64,000 bases of DNA from Anthostomella pinea (taxonomy: Eukaryota > Ascomycota > Sordariomycetes > Xylariales > Xylariaceae). This document shows positions 32,825-45,600 of the stretch, piece after piece. The stretch spans positions 1,550,001 to 1,614,000 of the forward strand of contig CAUWAG010000004.1 of NCBI GenBank assembly GCA_963556695.1, in the 5' to 3' direction. The notes beneath the pieces were generated by a model. The model saw only the letters and a program-made list of their open reading frames with translations, did no database searches and was not told the origin of the DNA. Both the position numbers and the translations under genes were made by a program. The first letter of the stretch is position 1; every line of letters begins with the position of its first letter.

Positions 32825-34270
32825 GGCGTACGTGCTGTATGTCGTAAGCTCGGAACCACCTACGTGCTTCCTGGTTCTTTTCTAATAAGCTTCATACTTA
32901 GTGACTAGTCAGCGCAAGGTAGACAGTAAGTTTCCCTAGCTATGTCTCTCGCTTTCCTACTAATGTATCTTGTCAAGATGTCGCCGTGGGAGGGTCTCAC
33001 CTTGATGGCTCTGGTAAGTTGCAACCGTCCGAGTAGACGAGTCTTTCTTTATTGCAAAAGCTTAGTTGCTCACCCTCAAGTTCATTTGGCTCCGCGGATT
33101 GACTGATTTCTCCCCCTTTCCTGAAGCAACAGGTCACAGACGTCTGGGACGGTGGTTGGTAGGTTGGTAGGTTGATACTTTTACTTGGTACGGTGTTTGA
33201 AATTGCTGACGTTCGGACTATTCGAAGCAGGGCGACGTCGTCTTGTGGGCGTGAGTGAGTAAGATTGTTACGTCTATCCGTGCAAGTGGCCCTACTGATG
33301 ACCCTTACTCGGAAAGGGGCTGGGTTCGTTGAACTGCCGTGAAGTTGGTAAGTTGACCTCCAAGCCCCGCAGCCCAGACGATTGAAGAGTGTTCGGCGTT
33401 AGTCTGCGAAATCTTTGGAAGTCTGCAAGGACGGAGCTGGACGAGTTGGTGGCCCTGCACGCACGCACACACTACACTAACGTGCAGCTGACATGTATGT
33501 TCCGAAGCAGTTCGGAGCGGTTGTTGGATGATCCTGGTAAGTCATCGGACGCGTGTCGGGTTCACACAGAATAATGCTAACCTGCTGTGCCGGTGTTCAA
33601 GACGAGACGAGAGTGGTGAGTATGGAGCCAGGGAGCGCGCATCACAACGTCAACCTGGCGTGCAGGTGGCTAACGCTGGTCGAGGTTCTAGCTTGGGTTG
33701 GTTGTGCAGAAGGGAAGAGAGGAAGAGAGGTCTTGTACTCACCCTCGCCGCCCTCGAGGGCAACCGGACAGCAACTAACGTTGCGTACGGCTCTCGTCAG
33801 GCTCTTAAATGACTCATGGCGGGTGCGTCTCTTGATTCTCTCCTTGCTCCGGCCTTGTGCTATTTGTCGGTATCTCCAGCTTACTGTGGATGGCTGCTAA
33901 TGTGACGCAACAGCAGAGACTTCTCGTGACGCGAGGCCGTGAACTCTATCACCATTAGAGTTCACCCCGGTGTTGGTGAGTAACATTGGAGTCTTTCCCC
34001 GAACTCGGCGTCCTCTCTACCGGACCGCGCTGATTTGCGCCGAGAGCTGACCTCGGGAGCCCAACCAGTAGCCGCGCGGTTTGGGAGAAACTCTCTCAAC
34101 CACGTGACCAGGTAAGTCTGGCCCGACGTGCACTGCGACGCAACACGCTGATTCAAACTTGATGTTTTGTCGGCTGATGTTCAGAGTGGTGGCTGGCAGA
34201 GAGCCAGGCTGAAGCTGAAGGCTGTATCAGCAAGTTCGTGAGAGATCTATCGACCCCCGCCCCAGAGATG

Positions 34271-35087
34271 ACGATCCGAGTTGCTGACGGTTGCCCAGTT
34301 TCCTAGTTACTGTTTCAGGCTTGAGGGTGTGGCCTTTATACTGTTTACTCTTCTTCCTTGTTACTGGACCTCTGGTCCCACCATATCTGAATGACCTGTG
34401 GTCACAAAACAAAACAACTCGATTTTGCGGCGGTACCCTCGTCGAATGCTGGTTCCCCGATGCATACATGGTGATAATGATGGTAATTCGTGCGTGCTGC
34501 CATGGCTGATTTGCTTGATCTGCTTGATATGTTGTGGTTGTTGCTGTTGTTACCTTTATCGTACCCGTGGGCAGAAGGTTCGGAGTCTTGATGTCCTATC
34601 TGGCGCGAGTGGCTTGCGTGTAAAACAACAGCCTCACCGCATGACGGAGTATTACCCACAGGTACGCAGCTTCTTATCTGGGTTCTCTGTTATCAAGCCA
34701 CAGATAACCGCGTCTGGTATTGAACTTAAAGGTACGACCTAGGTACATGCCCCACCTGCATGAGTACCACGGGCATTTACGTTTTTCACGGTTCTGCACA
34801 TTAGCCCCAATTGGGCTCGCCGAGTGACTTAAGGCTCAAGCGCAAAATCCTCAGGTTGCTTCTCATCCCATCCGCTTCCACCACTTCCACCACTTCCGTC
34901 TTCTACTTGATAAGTGATCCGCTTCAATTGCTCTTGCTCTTGCTCTTGCTCTTCCTCCTGCTCATACCTACCACACCACCCCCCTTGCCGGACATCACCT
35001 TCCAGCATCCCACTTCTCAGCATACCACTTCCCAGCACACCACCTTCCTCCACCCTACGTCAACTTGGATCTTTCCACCTACCCAGG
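34271..35087. other. intergenic, no gene seen
   Basis: Contains T/C-rich simple sequence near 34925-34965, part of the leader of the next gene. Confidence 0.4.
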
Positions 35088-36577
35088 ATGGATTCCACGT
35101 TCCCATTTCTAGCCCTGCCCCGCGAGATCCGCGACGCCGTCTACGACCAATATGTCACAGTGGACGGTGGTCTCGTGTTCAATTTTGAGTCGGAGAAGCT
35201 CGAGACAAGCGACGACCAGCCGATCGACCAGGCTTTCATGCTGACGTGCAAGCAGGTGGCCGAGGAGATGACTGGTCTTGCCTTCCAGAAGAACACCATG
35301 CACTTCTACACTGCATACTCGGACGAGATGCGTGTCAAAGCAGCCCAGTTCCATTTCCCCCGCTGTGGCTTTGTAGCGTGGCGCGGGACACCATCCAACC
35401 CGTGGCGTACGGGCGCTTTGGTGAGCCCCTGGGGCCGCCAGTTTCCACCAGAGCCGTCATGGATGAGGTTGTGCTCACGTACCCGAAGTTTAGACCCATT
35501 CTGCAGGCAATTTTGGATGGTGTCAAGGTTGACTGGCCATCGGCGCGATACCATCATAGCCTAGCACCCTCGTACCTTACGGTACGTATAGAAACCTCCT
35601 GTCATGAAAATCCTGAGCCTTGGTTTCGAGAACAAGCTTTGTTATTCCCTTTCCTTCTTCGTCTAGAATTTGGCCATCCAGATTTGGAGACCAGATTTAA
35701 ACGTACAAGCAGGAGGCTGTACTCCATACGCTCCAGGTTGCCGTGGACCAAGGATGCCTCGAGTCCGATTCTGTTGATGTATACATCAATGCAATGAATT
35801 TAGAGCATCATTTCCCGAGTTGGTATGTTCCACCGAGAGGGCCAGCATCTCCCGCCGACTTCACCAAACCGGGGTTCCCGAATATCCAATTCTGGATGAT
35901 GGGCAGAAGCCAGACGGCCGACTATTGGGAAGGGGGAAACCACTTCAACAGATATGGAGTTGTACAGTACGGTATGTATGAAACATCACGCCATGCCCCG
36001 AAGATACATGTCTATCGTCGACCCGTACATCCCTGTGCCTGGTACTAATGTCGCGGCAGTAAGTAACATCTGCCCTGCAGCTTCTATGAACACGAGGTGA
36101 CGGGTAATAACGACCTGTCCATATCCCAAACGGAAGGAAAGTACCGCTTCTCGGCAACCGCAGTGGCAATCGAGTTTCTATCAAATCTCTGTGAATAGCG
36201 CAAAACCCTGACAGCGCACTTGCGACACATTTGTCTACACGAGGTGAGTCGCCTCGGCCCTGTCAAGTCTTCGCGGTGCTTGACGCCTCTTGCTATTCGC
36301 TAATTTTGATCCTCAACAGGATCGTGTGGCTGTCGCACGGCCTGAACAGCATGCGCGGGGGCTGATCCCCTTCTGCCAGCAGTACCCCCATCTTCGCATC
36401 GAGCAGCGCCTCGACATGTTGCGTAGTCTTTTTCCAACACCAAGTACTGGGGATGATGAGAGTCATTTTTCGTTCGAGCGACACTTCATGAAGAGAGGTG
36501 TCCCCTGCCAGCTGGCTTCTGTCGACGCCACAGATCGCCTGGCTGAGTGGGCTTATGCCCATGTACCAATCTTGTGA
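35088..36577 (+). pseudogene. broken fungal LPREIRD-type (F-box-like) protein gene
   Basis: ATG at 35088 opens MDSTFPFLALPREIRDAVYD, the start of a large fungal family whose N-terminal LPREIRDxVY segment resembles an F-box-like motif; function in the family is unknown. The homology-like text continues but changes frame near 35360 (from AAQFHF to LWLCSVARDTIQP). It runs through VVLTYPKFRPILQAILDG, a GNHFNRYGVVQYG block and KYRFSATAVAIEFLSNL, then meets an in-frame TAG near 36197. A good intron (GTGAGT at 36244 to CAACAG near 36320) leads to ARPEQHARGLIPFCQQYPHL and a stop at 36577, earlier than expected. At least two lesions point to a pseudogene; unrecognised introns are the alternative. Confidence 0.55.
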
Positions 36578-39256
36578 CGCTCATTGGCGTATTGTCTCTT
36601 ACTTCGCGACGCGACGGCGAAGGAGACGAGACATCCTCTCTGTTGCAAAGTGGTGGTTTCAGGGCTCCTGGCTAGCTGGTCCACCAGATCCACCAGGTCC
36701 CACGTTCTACCACATCGGCCTCAACGTCCTTAGCAGCCTGCAGAGTGAGACGTCATTTACACGGCTCCCACGTGCCCGCAGGACGGTCCGGTCCGAACAG
36801 CGTGTCCCGCATTAGCGGTGTCCACGCCCTCGCCCGACGGGAGCATCAGGTGAGTTCGCACCGCCGACGACGGCGGGGCTCTCCCGGTGCTCCCATGTAT
36901 CAAGCGCCAGGACGTCCGACCGAGCTCCCGGAGTCGCCTTGACGCGGCTGTGATTGCGGCATTCATCGCGATTCGTGGCTGGGCCGTGCTAGACTAGGGC
37001 GATGGATTAGGAGTAACGTAACTTTATGATGGTCGTTTGTCATTAGCCGATCACAAGGGGACGCTGGAGAGATGTTAAACCTGCGCGATTGGTCAGTCCG
37101 AGGGATTTGTCCTCTTATCATTATATCTATCGACCAGGGCTATCGCCCACTCTCTTCTGCATCGCCGACTGAATACTTCTAAGCCTCGGCGCCGTCAGTT
37201 GAGTCTTCGCCCCGGCAGTGGACGCGCCTGTCTTGTTCCGAAGTCAGTAACGGACCCGGGGCCGTCCGGCCTCTCGTCTTATAGGGGACAAGACGACGCA
37301 GACTGTCAGCGCAAGGCAGGTCGATAAAAGACCCGGGGAAGACGAACTGTCGGAGGATTACCCTCACCTAGGCTTTCCCTGGATCTCTGCCTTGCGAGAG
37401 GCTCGCCTGCGATCACTAGCCCCAGTCAGCGATTTCGCACCGCCTCGAGCATCAAGCGGGAGTCACTCACCTCGGCGCTTCTGTCGCCAAAGAGACGCTG
37501 CGCCTGCTCGTCCTTCCTCCTGCACACGGTGCACTTGCCCGCGACGCTGTGCACGGCGCTGTCCGTCCTGTGGTAGCAGCTCGCCCCCTTGCCATTCGCG
37601 CAGGTCGACACGACCACCGTCTGCTGTTTAGAGACGCGGCACATAGTGGATAGTTCAGGTTTTAGCTTGACTTACTGATATTGATGATGCCGTTCAAAAG
37701 AGTCGATGCCTTTGGCATTTTCGGTGTTGGGATGGAGGGTTGTGTTACTTGTGGTCACTACTCCCGGTTCGTTTACCCCAGGTTATATGTATGTATACCA
37801 TGCTCGTATACACCGAAGACATGCGGTGTGGCTGAACAAAGAACTTGTGGACAGTGTCTACCTGACAATAGCATTGTTCGCGAACAACAGTGGGAGAGAG
37901 GAACGAACCTGGCAAAGACCCTTTAGTCGACAATGGGTACACAACAACATCGTTGAAACATAGGTCGCAATCAACTTTCTCAATATACCTACGCGCGAGT
38001 CGCGGACGTACTCCCCAACGCCAGAAGTGGGAGCAGGGCTCATAACCAAGCACCTCTTCGCTATGATCAATGGCAAGGTCTCGGTTATGAGAAGCTAGGC
38101 AGGTAGGGCACTTCCACTCCGTATAAGCCGGGAAGCTACTTGACACATATCAGACAACAGGTCTCTGCTGGAGCAGGAGACACGTCCTCGGCGATACCCG
38201 TCGGCGTTACCGGCGGAGATGTCGCACCGATATGTATAAGTAGACTCGCAATGTTGAGTCTTAGTCCGCTGGGTGGACAAAGGAAACCCGTTCGTTGAGA
38301 CCTCGCGGATCAGCTTTGTTGTCGATGCAGCTCTTTGTCTCGTCCCCTTCATGAATTTTTCTTCATCGTTTCTCGTTCGGCATTGTCGACCCAGTCGGGC
38401 TTCTGGCTGTGAACTCTAAGCATAGAGCTTTTGTTTTTGGGCTATGAAATTCTATAGAGTATGGGTGAATATAGTGGTTTCCGGATGGTGAGTTGTATGA
38501 GTTGATCTGAGTAACGAAGGCATGAACACCACTTGGTCATTTAAAAGGCCGAATGTGGAAGGTTGCAAGAGCCCTAGCTTGGCATCGAACTGTCGAGAAC
38601 GGAGGAGATAGGGCTGCTGTTTGGTCGCAATGCCTTATTGCGGAAGTTTGCAGTTGTGAAAGTAAAGAAGCGGCACGCATGCGGGGATGAGATCCTGGCA
38701 GTTCATGAGCACGCCAAGTGAACACCAAGCAAAGTGAACATCATTACAAGTCGGCAAATTGAGCTAGGGTCGGAGCCCTCCCATTCTCACCTTCGAAAGA
38801 TTCACAGTGTCATACACAGTAGTCATGCAAAAGTCAGCCAGTAGACTTGGACTGTACATGTAGGTAGGTCGTGGTCGAAGGAAAGGAGGGCTTTTGGTGT
38901 TGACCCTCCCCTTTAAATCCGAGAGCACCACTTTATAAGCGGACCTGGACAGCCTAACCTAGTAGAGTAGCCGAGATTTCTGCAGCAAAATGCCGCCATC
39001 GATGCACGCGGGTAGGCGGGGCCCACAGCACAACCATGACTGCCTGACACCCTGAGCTGAGTCAAATCTTCTCCGATCGGTTCGCCTTTCAATGTTCATT
39101 CCCCAACTCCTCGCACAACGTCTTGGGGCCATTGCTGACACAAATCCCTTTCCCTAGACTCAGCGTGCCAGCACCCCTGCTTCTGATCTCACTCTTCATC
39201 GAAAGGCGGCCTGAAAAGACTGGTAGCACGCTCCTCCATTGCTCCACAGTCCAAGT
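36578..39256. other. about 2.7 kb without a supportable gene
   Basis: Frames to 36815 may be the decayed tail of the preceding gene. Beyond that there are only short frames on both strands and no domain. The last 100 bases form the leader of the MFS gene. Confidence 0.4.
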
Positions 39257-41051
39257 ATGGCCCGAGCCTCAGCGGAAGGGGAGGTCAAGCTCCCGTCTGA
39301 CACCACAGCAGCCTACGATGCTGCCGCTCAGCAGGCGGAGGAGCCCCCAGCCCCAGTCGAGTATGACATCGAGCGGATCGAGAAGGTCTACAAGAAGCTG
39401 GATTTACGCATCATCCCGGGTAAGTCTAGCCTACCAAGTTGCGCAGCGGACACACATGATATGCTAAAGGCCAACTACAGCTTTCTGGATCTTGTACTTC
39501 CTCTGCTCCGCCATCCGTTCCAATATCGGACTGGCGCAGACCATGAACGCAGACGTCGGCCACGACCTCCTGACCGTGCTTGGGCTCTCGTCCAACGACG
39601 TGTCAACGGCACTAGCGCTGTTCTACGTCTCCTATGTCATCTTCGACTGCCCCTCCAATCTTGTCATGAGCAGACTCAGTCCTCGGGTCTGGATGGCACG
39701 TATCGTGCTTGCCGTCGGTGTGATAGGGGCGTGTTTTACCGCGGTCCGGGCTGCCTGGAGCTTGAAGTAAGTTTGTGCTAGGATTCTCTCGTCCCGACTG
39801 AAGATGCTTACCATCATTCGAGGCTGCTGCGTTTCCTTCTTGGGGTAGTAATCGCTGGCATGTGGCCGGGTATGTCTTACTACTTGACGCTGTTCTATCC
39901 GCCGTCGCGGACAGGCAAGCGGATTGGGCAGTACTTCACAGCTGCCCAGGTCTCTGCTGCTGTAGTTGGCCTGGTCTCCGCGGGCTTCCAGCTCATGGAC
40001 GGTGTGAGGGGACTCGTGGGCTTCCAATGGATGTTTCTCATCTATGGCCTGGTTGCGATCGTCGTAGGCTTCACCCTCCTGTGGTGGCTGCCCGAGCGAC
40101 CCTTACCACCTGGCCAGAAACGAGTTCACTCCGGGTTTATGAAATGGATTCCACCCACACCCGAAGCCCTCACGGGCGAGGATGCCCTTATCCACTATCA
40201 AGACCTCAAGCGAGTCTACCACCCGCGACCCTGGACCATGAAGGACCTAGGGCGTGTTCTGATTGACTGGCGACTATGGCCTTTGACGCTCATGTACTTT
40301 GGCGTTGTGGGCGTCGGCATTGGCACGCAACTGTACGGGACCGTGATCATCCATGGCATCGACTCCAGCTTCACGGGTGTGCAGCTAAGCCTACTTTTCG
40401 CACCTATCTGGATCGTGAGTTCACACAGTGCTGAAAACATTCGTTCGTTACCACTAACGCCTTTAGATGGACTTGATCGCCATTCTGCTCGTCACCCCTA
40501 TTTCGGACCGTTTCCATCGCCTGCGACCCTTCTTCTTCTCAGCTGCTGTATGTATCCAGATTGCTGGACTCTTGACCACCACATTCGCGCCAAGAACGAA
40601 CCCCTGGGCGAGATACGGCGGGCTTTTGATGGTCGGGTTCGGTCTTGGTCCAACTGTACCCATCTGCATGACCTGGACAAATGAGATTTTCCAGCCACGT
40701 CATGGTGAAGTTGGCGTAGCAGCAGCCGCTGCTCTCGTCTCCGGCCTGGGCAACCTCGGAAGTATCACGACAACATATGCCTTGTACACTGGATGGCCGG
40801 CCGACGCTGCGCCAGGACCGTATCAGTACCGCCGCAGCAATTTGACCATGATCGGAATCCTCTGCTTGAGCATTTTGAGCAGCTTCGTCATGTACTTCGC
40901 GCTGAAGTTTGTGGGCAATAACCCCAGTCACAAAGGCAGCAGTAGCGGCAGCTCCGCGTTGGACGACTCAGATGTGTTCCAGGATGGAGCGGCTCGTCGC
41001 GAGCTTGAGCAGCGAGGCTTCGGACGCATGTGGTGGAGCAAAAGGACCTAA
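39257..41051 (+). CDS. MFS permease, Dal5/anion:cation symporter type
   Basis: Four exons, 39257-39419, 39481-39766, 39823-40414 and 40467-41051, join in frame to 541 residues. A soluble N-terminus with YDIERIEKVYKKLDLRIIPG, usual just before helix 1 in this family, leads to about 12 hydrophobic segments. Features seen are FDCPSNLVMSRLSPRVWMAR (loop 2-3 signature region), LLGVVIAGMWPGMSYYLTLFY (helix 4), a long central loop, PISDRFHRLRPFF (second half) and a polar C-terminal tail. Length and layout fit the allantoate/vitamin/carboxylate permease group of the plasma membrane. Substrate cannot be assigned. Donors GTAAGT, GTAAGT and GTGAGT support the map, and the gene looks intact. The neighbours suggest no pathway. 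Confidence 0.92.
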
Positions 41052-42041
41052 AGCGGCTGCTGCACATACCACCCTGACAACACCCAGTCATGACAGTGCT
41101 CTTCCATGATCTTAAACAAAATGAGTCATGAAGCCACGGGTGGACTATTCGGGCAGTTCAACCTGTCAGCGACACCATTCACATTCCATTCTACGAAAAT
41201 TCTTCTTTCATCATTATTGACTTTTCGACACGCCGATACGACGTTAGTATACGCCTAACTTACGAGTAGTTGGGTTCATGGGCTTCGACGGCGAAACTGC
41301 TACTACGCCATCGCTGGGATAGGCGTGTGCGAACAAGGGATGGGCAGGTGCGACAATGCTGCAACGCTATCGCCAGCAGCCCGTCCCGTGGGCGATATTT
41401 TCCTTGTTGGGTGTTCTCATCTTTTCTTTTCTGCCCTGGACCGGTGGAGGTTTTTCTTGGATTCGGCGCTCCTGCGATATGATACCCCATTCTGTGTTTG
41501 GATACGCTGTCATTCGAGAATGATTCTTCTAGAGAAAGGACTCGCCGGCGACAGTGCTCCTACGCCATCGCCCGGGACGGCGTGTTGCAGCCGAGGTTCG
41601 GGACCGGCGACAATGCTTCCGCGCTATCGTCTGGGAGCTCGCCTCGTGGGTGTTGCTTACACACGTTTCTCACTGAGACTTTTAGGAAGGGTCGTTCGTT
41701 TCCTTACCTATATAACGTTATATATTGGTGCTGAGCAGAGAACATGGAGGAGGACGGAATCGGCAATAGGAGGATTCGCCCGGGTTTGTTCATGTATGCT
41801 TGGCTGTACACTCATTACTCCGCCGTATACCAAATACGAACGTCGTTCTGGCCTCGCATTCCCCATTCTTCGGAGACCATCTGCCTCCAGTGATCCCGCG
41901 ACGCCTCTGAGTAGGGATTGCAGTCCAGCATCTGCCCCCCCCCCTTCCCCACGCGAACTGATATGACCACAATATCATTGATTCCAGTCTGTCCCCTCTC
42001 GACACACTACCTGCCACCCCCAAACCCGGCCTAAGGCGCCC
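41052..42041. other. intergenic with a diverged duplicated segment
   Basis: No gene supported. The paired repeat at 41286-41655 is listed separately. A run of C lies at 41937-41943. Confidence 0.4.
41286..41655 (+). repeat. diverged direct duplication, about 110 bp
   Basis: Segments about 41286-41400 and 41545-41655 align by eye through shared strings CTACGCCATCGC, GCGTGTTG/GCGTGTGC, GCGACAATGCT and CGCTATCG, followed by CCCGTGGG/CTCGTGGG. Identity is moderate and the function unknown. Confidence 0.6.
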
Positions 42042-42678
42042 CTACTGCGGAAACGGATCCGTCTTCACCATGAAGAAGTCGGGCCCCGCCCGCTCGAGGA
42101 TGTGGTACTCCCGCGGCTTGACGAACATGGGCTCGGTGACGGCAAGGTAGTCTTTGTAGTAGTCCTTGGTCATCTGATACTGCAGCACGCGCCGTCCCAT
42201 GGCGGTGTTAGTCACGCAGGACGAAACTCGAATGATCGCAACTACCCAAGTTGCAGGGAATGGGACGCGAGTGGGGCAGACCAGGGCACGGCGCTGAGTG
42301 AACCTACCTCGGCGAACCATTGTGTAGATTTCGACCTGTTGCGCCGTTAGTACCTAACTTATGCACGTCTGCGTGGGAGGTGAGTACCAAGTCTACAAAC
42401 AGACAAAAAGACACAGACAGAAAAACAGACAGACAGACAGCCAGAGAAATAAGAAAAACTTACCAGTTCTCGACCCAGCTCAGCTTGCCCGGCTCGGCGG
42501 CGTCGGTGTACAGCTCGAAGAAGAGACACTCGGGCTCGGCGGCCACGCGGTCGAAGACGGGCTTGAAGGCGACCTTGAACCGGTCCACGTTGGCGGGCGC
42601 TACGTAGACGGTTACGTGCAGGCTCATGCCTGGTGGTGGCGCTGGGGGCGGGAAGGGGGATGGGGATAGGGAGGACAT
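42042..42678 (-). CDS. antibiotic biosynthesis monooxygenase (ABM) domain protein
   Basis: Minus-strand exons 42678-42464, 42335-42308 and 42179-42042 give 126 residues. The start ATG at 42678 has an A-rich context; a second ATG at 42627 (MSLHVTVYV) would remove 17 Pro-rich residues and is a fair alternative. The fold is a single ABM ferredoxin-like unit: a first strand LHVTVYVAP, a helix FKVAFKPVFDRVAAEPECLF, strands FELYTD and LSWVENW, then YQMTKDYYKDYLAVTEPMF, and an end typical of small fungal ABM proteins. Such proteins are cofactor-free oxygenases or dimeric folds of unknown role. The middle exon is only 28 bases, and both introns are 128 bases; intron 1 holds an AGAC microsatellite. 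Confidence 0.85.
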
Positions 42679-45600
42679 TTTGTGTGGTGGCTGTGATGGT
42701 TGTGATGGTTGTGGCGATGGTGGTGGTGGTGGTGGTGGAGGTGGTGATATAGTGAAGTGGTGTGTCTGTCGTTGTCGGGGCGTGGTCATCTGGATGCTGC
42801 GTGCTGCGCGTTGCGTGTGGTGAGAAGACGGGTGGTGCAGCGCCGGACTTGTCATATATACATTCGCGCCCACGGCGGACTGGGGAAGGAAGTTATTCAA
42901 GACCCTGGAAGCACGGTACGGCACGGGGAAAGAATGGTAGCTGTTTGCTGTTTGCTGATTGCTGATTGCTGTGGCTGTCTGTCCGTAACGGTCGGTGAAT
43001 CATCGACGAAGACCCAGGTGACTCAAAGGGGCATTTCCCACATGCCCATGGTCGATGCCCATGGCATTTATTATGGGAAATACTGCCATCATTAGGTTAG
43101 GTACCTAGTGAGATGCATCGTTGCTTTCCTCTCAGCTGAAGCTCGACCGACATCCATTCGACCCTCGCTTGCGCATTGCGGGATGCGGGATGCGGATCTA
43201 GGCCGCATCGGGGCTAGCCCGCTCCCGAGAGAAGAATAAAAAAATCAAGATGGAGGGACGCGAGGAAGGTCCCGCGCCTCCTTCCCCTGTTTCTGCAGCT
43301 GCGTTTATCGGCGGGATCATGCAAGGGTCTAATTTCTGACCATTGCATACGTGGACGACAATTGGCCCTTGGGACATTTTCTGCAGCGGGCGACGTGGGC
43401 TGTGATTGGGTGCGGCATAGGGCCTTTACTGTGTCAAATCGGTTGGCTGGCTGTTCGTTAACCCCGCCTTCTCTAAGTGCTTTCTTCCATCTTCTCCTCG
43501 CGAGTCGTGGGCTTCGTCAATGGCTCGTGTCTACCACGTTCCCCTACTCGTGGCTCCCACGTTCCTACCAGTACTTTAGGTAGAGCCTCTGAATGGCAAG
43601 TTGGCATTGGCTCCAGGGCCAGCCGGCGGAAGGTCCAACGCCGGTGACTTCTCCAAACCTGGAAGCGGCCAGTCAGTCTAGGTATCTGTTCGTGCAGTAG
43701 CAGCAGACCATCCGGAACCATGAACATTGACCTTTTCATTCGCAAACCTGTACCAGTTGCGGAGGGGCCATATGACAGGTACTTCATGTCAGACTTGTCA
43801 ACGCCAAAATCATCCCATGTCCAGACACCCAGATTACTGATGTCAAGTCTGGCTGGCAGACGAATGCTGCATTATCTAGCCCCGTGTGGAAGTGAGCTTA
43901 CAATCTGGGTCCATGCTCCGCCGGCCCCGGTCTTGCCCCGTCCTTCGTTCTCGTTCTCCCAGGATCTGAGCCGTCGCAACCCCGATGTCGAATGTCCGCT
44001 TCAGACGGTATGGAAATCAACTTGATCATCCCTTGAAAGCACGGTATCTATTTGCAATTGGCTAACAATGTTGCCATCGTCAAAAGTCCTAGGTGTGCCT
44101 ACGAATGACCACAATACCGAGGGCCAGAACCCGTGGACCCAGAACCCCAGAGACCCGGCGCGCAACAAGAAAGTTCTTAGCTCTGCGCCGCGCCCGGCTC
44201 CGCTTTTCGCTGGGGCTGCGCCCGACAAAGGAACATCACGCACCGATTCGGAAGTCCGAGCGAGCCGTACGTGGCACCCGTGTCATTCCTTTAATCCCCC
44301 GCACATTATATACTGTGAACTATCGCCGCGGGACTCCCATGACTCACTCCTATGTCCGGTACGGTAGGGTAGGGGAATACACCTTTGAGTTAAGTGTTAA
44401 GTCCGGATCCGAATTCGAATCCGAGTCCGAAAAATGTGTCAGCGAGTGCGGACCTGCACGTCTAAGTTGCGGAGCAGCCCGAGGTATACTAGGCGAGAGG
44501 TTGGATATCTCTCTCATACAGATGCCGGGGATGGTAAATGTTAGCGGCTCAATATGCTGGGGGGTCTAGGTCTATATGTGGCGGTATATTCTGTGCTATC
44601 ACATAATGGGAAGTGACCGTAGCATGGTCCATGGAGCTTTTTACAGCACTGTGAGAAAATTTCGATTGGAACCTGCGGTGATGTATGTTTTCGCGCACAC
44701 CTAGCAGGCGGCATACGGACCCAGAAAGACCCCCGTATATGGAGCCTCCAACATTAACCATCCCCGACATCTGTATGCACTGGGCTTCCACGCGAAATTA
44801 TGGCAAGATCTCATACTCGCCGTGGTGGACTAGATCACCCAGTCCACAGCAGCACCAGTCCCACAAGCGGGGTGCATGCGTCTGATCCCCCACGAAACGG
44901 AAAAATACCATCAGCACGTGTCATGAGTTTGAATACCCCCGTACAGATGCCTTCTGACTCACCGCCAGCTTTCAAGTGGAGACTGCTCGCTGCACAGATG
45001 TCCAGTCCGTGCCGGCTGTCCAACTTTTACTGCGACTCTGTCCCCATCCCCCTCTCTTTGAATGCAAAAGTATGTCCTGCCTGCCCTGTGATTACCTTTT
45101 TTTGCGAGGAGCAATCTGTCCCCGAAGGCTGGGCTTCAGTTCGCCAATGCTGGCGGAAGGAACAAAAGACAGATACGATTTGCTTTGAATAGCTATGCTG
45201 TCATCCTATGTTGTGGTCCCCCATAGAGAATCTGACGCGCTGGCCTCGTGATCACGTCCCACCGGTTCCTCGCGTGACCGAATTTAATAAGATTGATCCA
45301 TCCGTGGTAGGATATCAGGGGCTATGGAGAATGACTGACAGGTGCGGTCTATTTCCAGGGGAATATGCGGAAAAGTCACTCATATCTCATGGCAGCTTTT
45401 CTGTGGTCATCTAAAAATGCAGTATAAGGGGCAATGAGCTCCTGGGATCTACCCCTGTCTAGCATGGATTCGATGGTAGGTCTCGCCTTGAGCAATGGTA
45501 CCCTCACGATCTGCCAGTTCCTCAATGTCCCTTCGTTCGTCCAAAGAACGGACCTGTCCAAGACCGTCACCTTCCGTCCAGGACTGCCCTTATCTCACAG

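Larger units (their letters stand above)
31700..34270 (+). other. splice-signal-rich region, possible micro-exon gene
   Basis: There is no long frame, but the plus strand has six perfect GTAAGT donors (31951, 32926, 33014, 33348, 33537, 34112) where chance predicts less than one, plus GTACGT/GTATGT/GTGAGT variants. Between them lie about 15 branch-acceptor pairs of the form CTRAY followed 12-27 bases later by AG. The implied exons are mostly 7-40 bases and the introns 50-110. Candidate longer exons are 32998-33013 with its upstream part from 32978, 33507-33536 and 34190-34250. I could not chain them into one continuous frame. It may be a micro-exon gene, a spliced non-coding RNA, or a decayed gene. 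Confidence 0.4.

Noticed and set aside
37690..38360. Overlapping frames on both strands as genes
   Set aside because: No domain, no signal peptide and no splice signals that join them.
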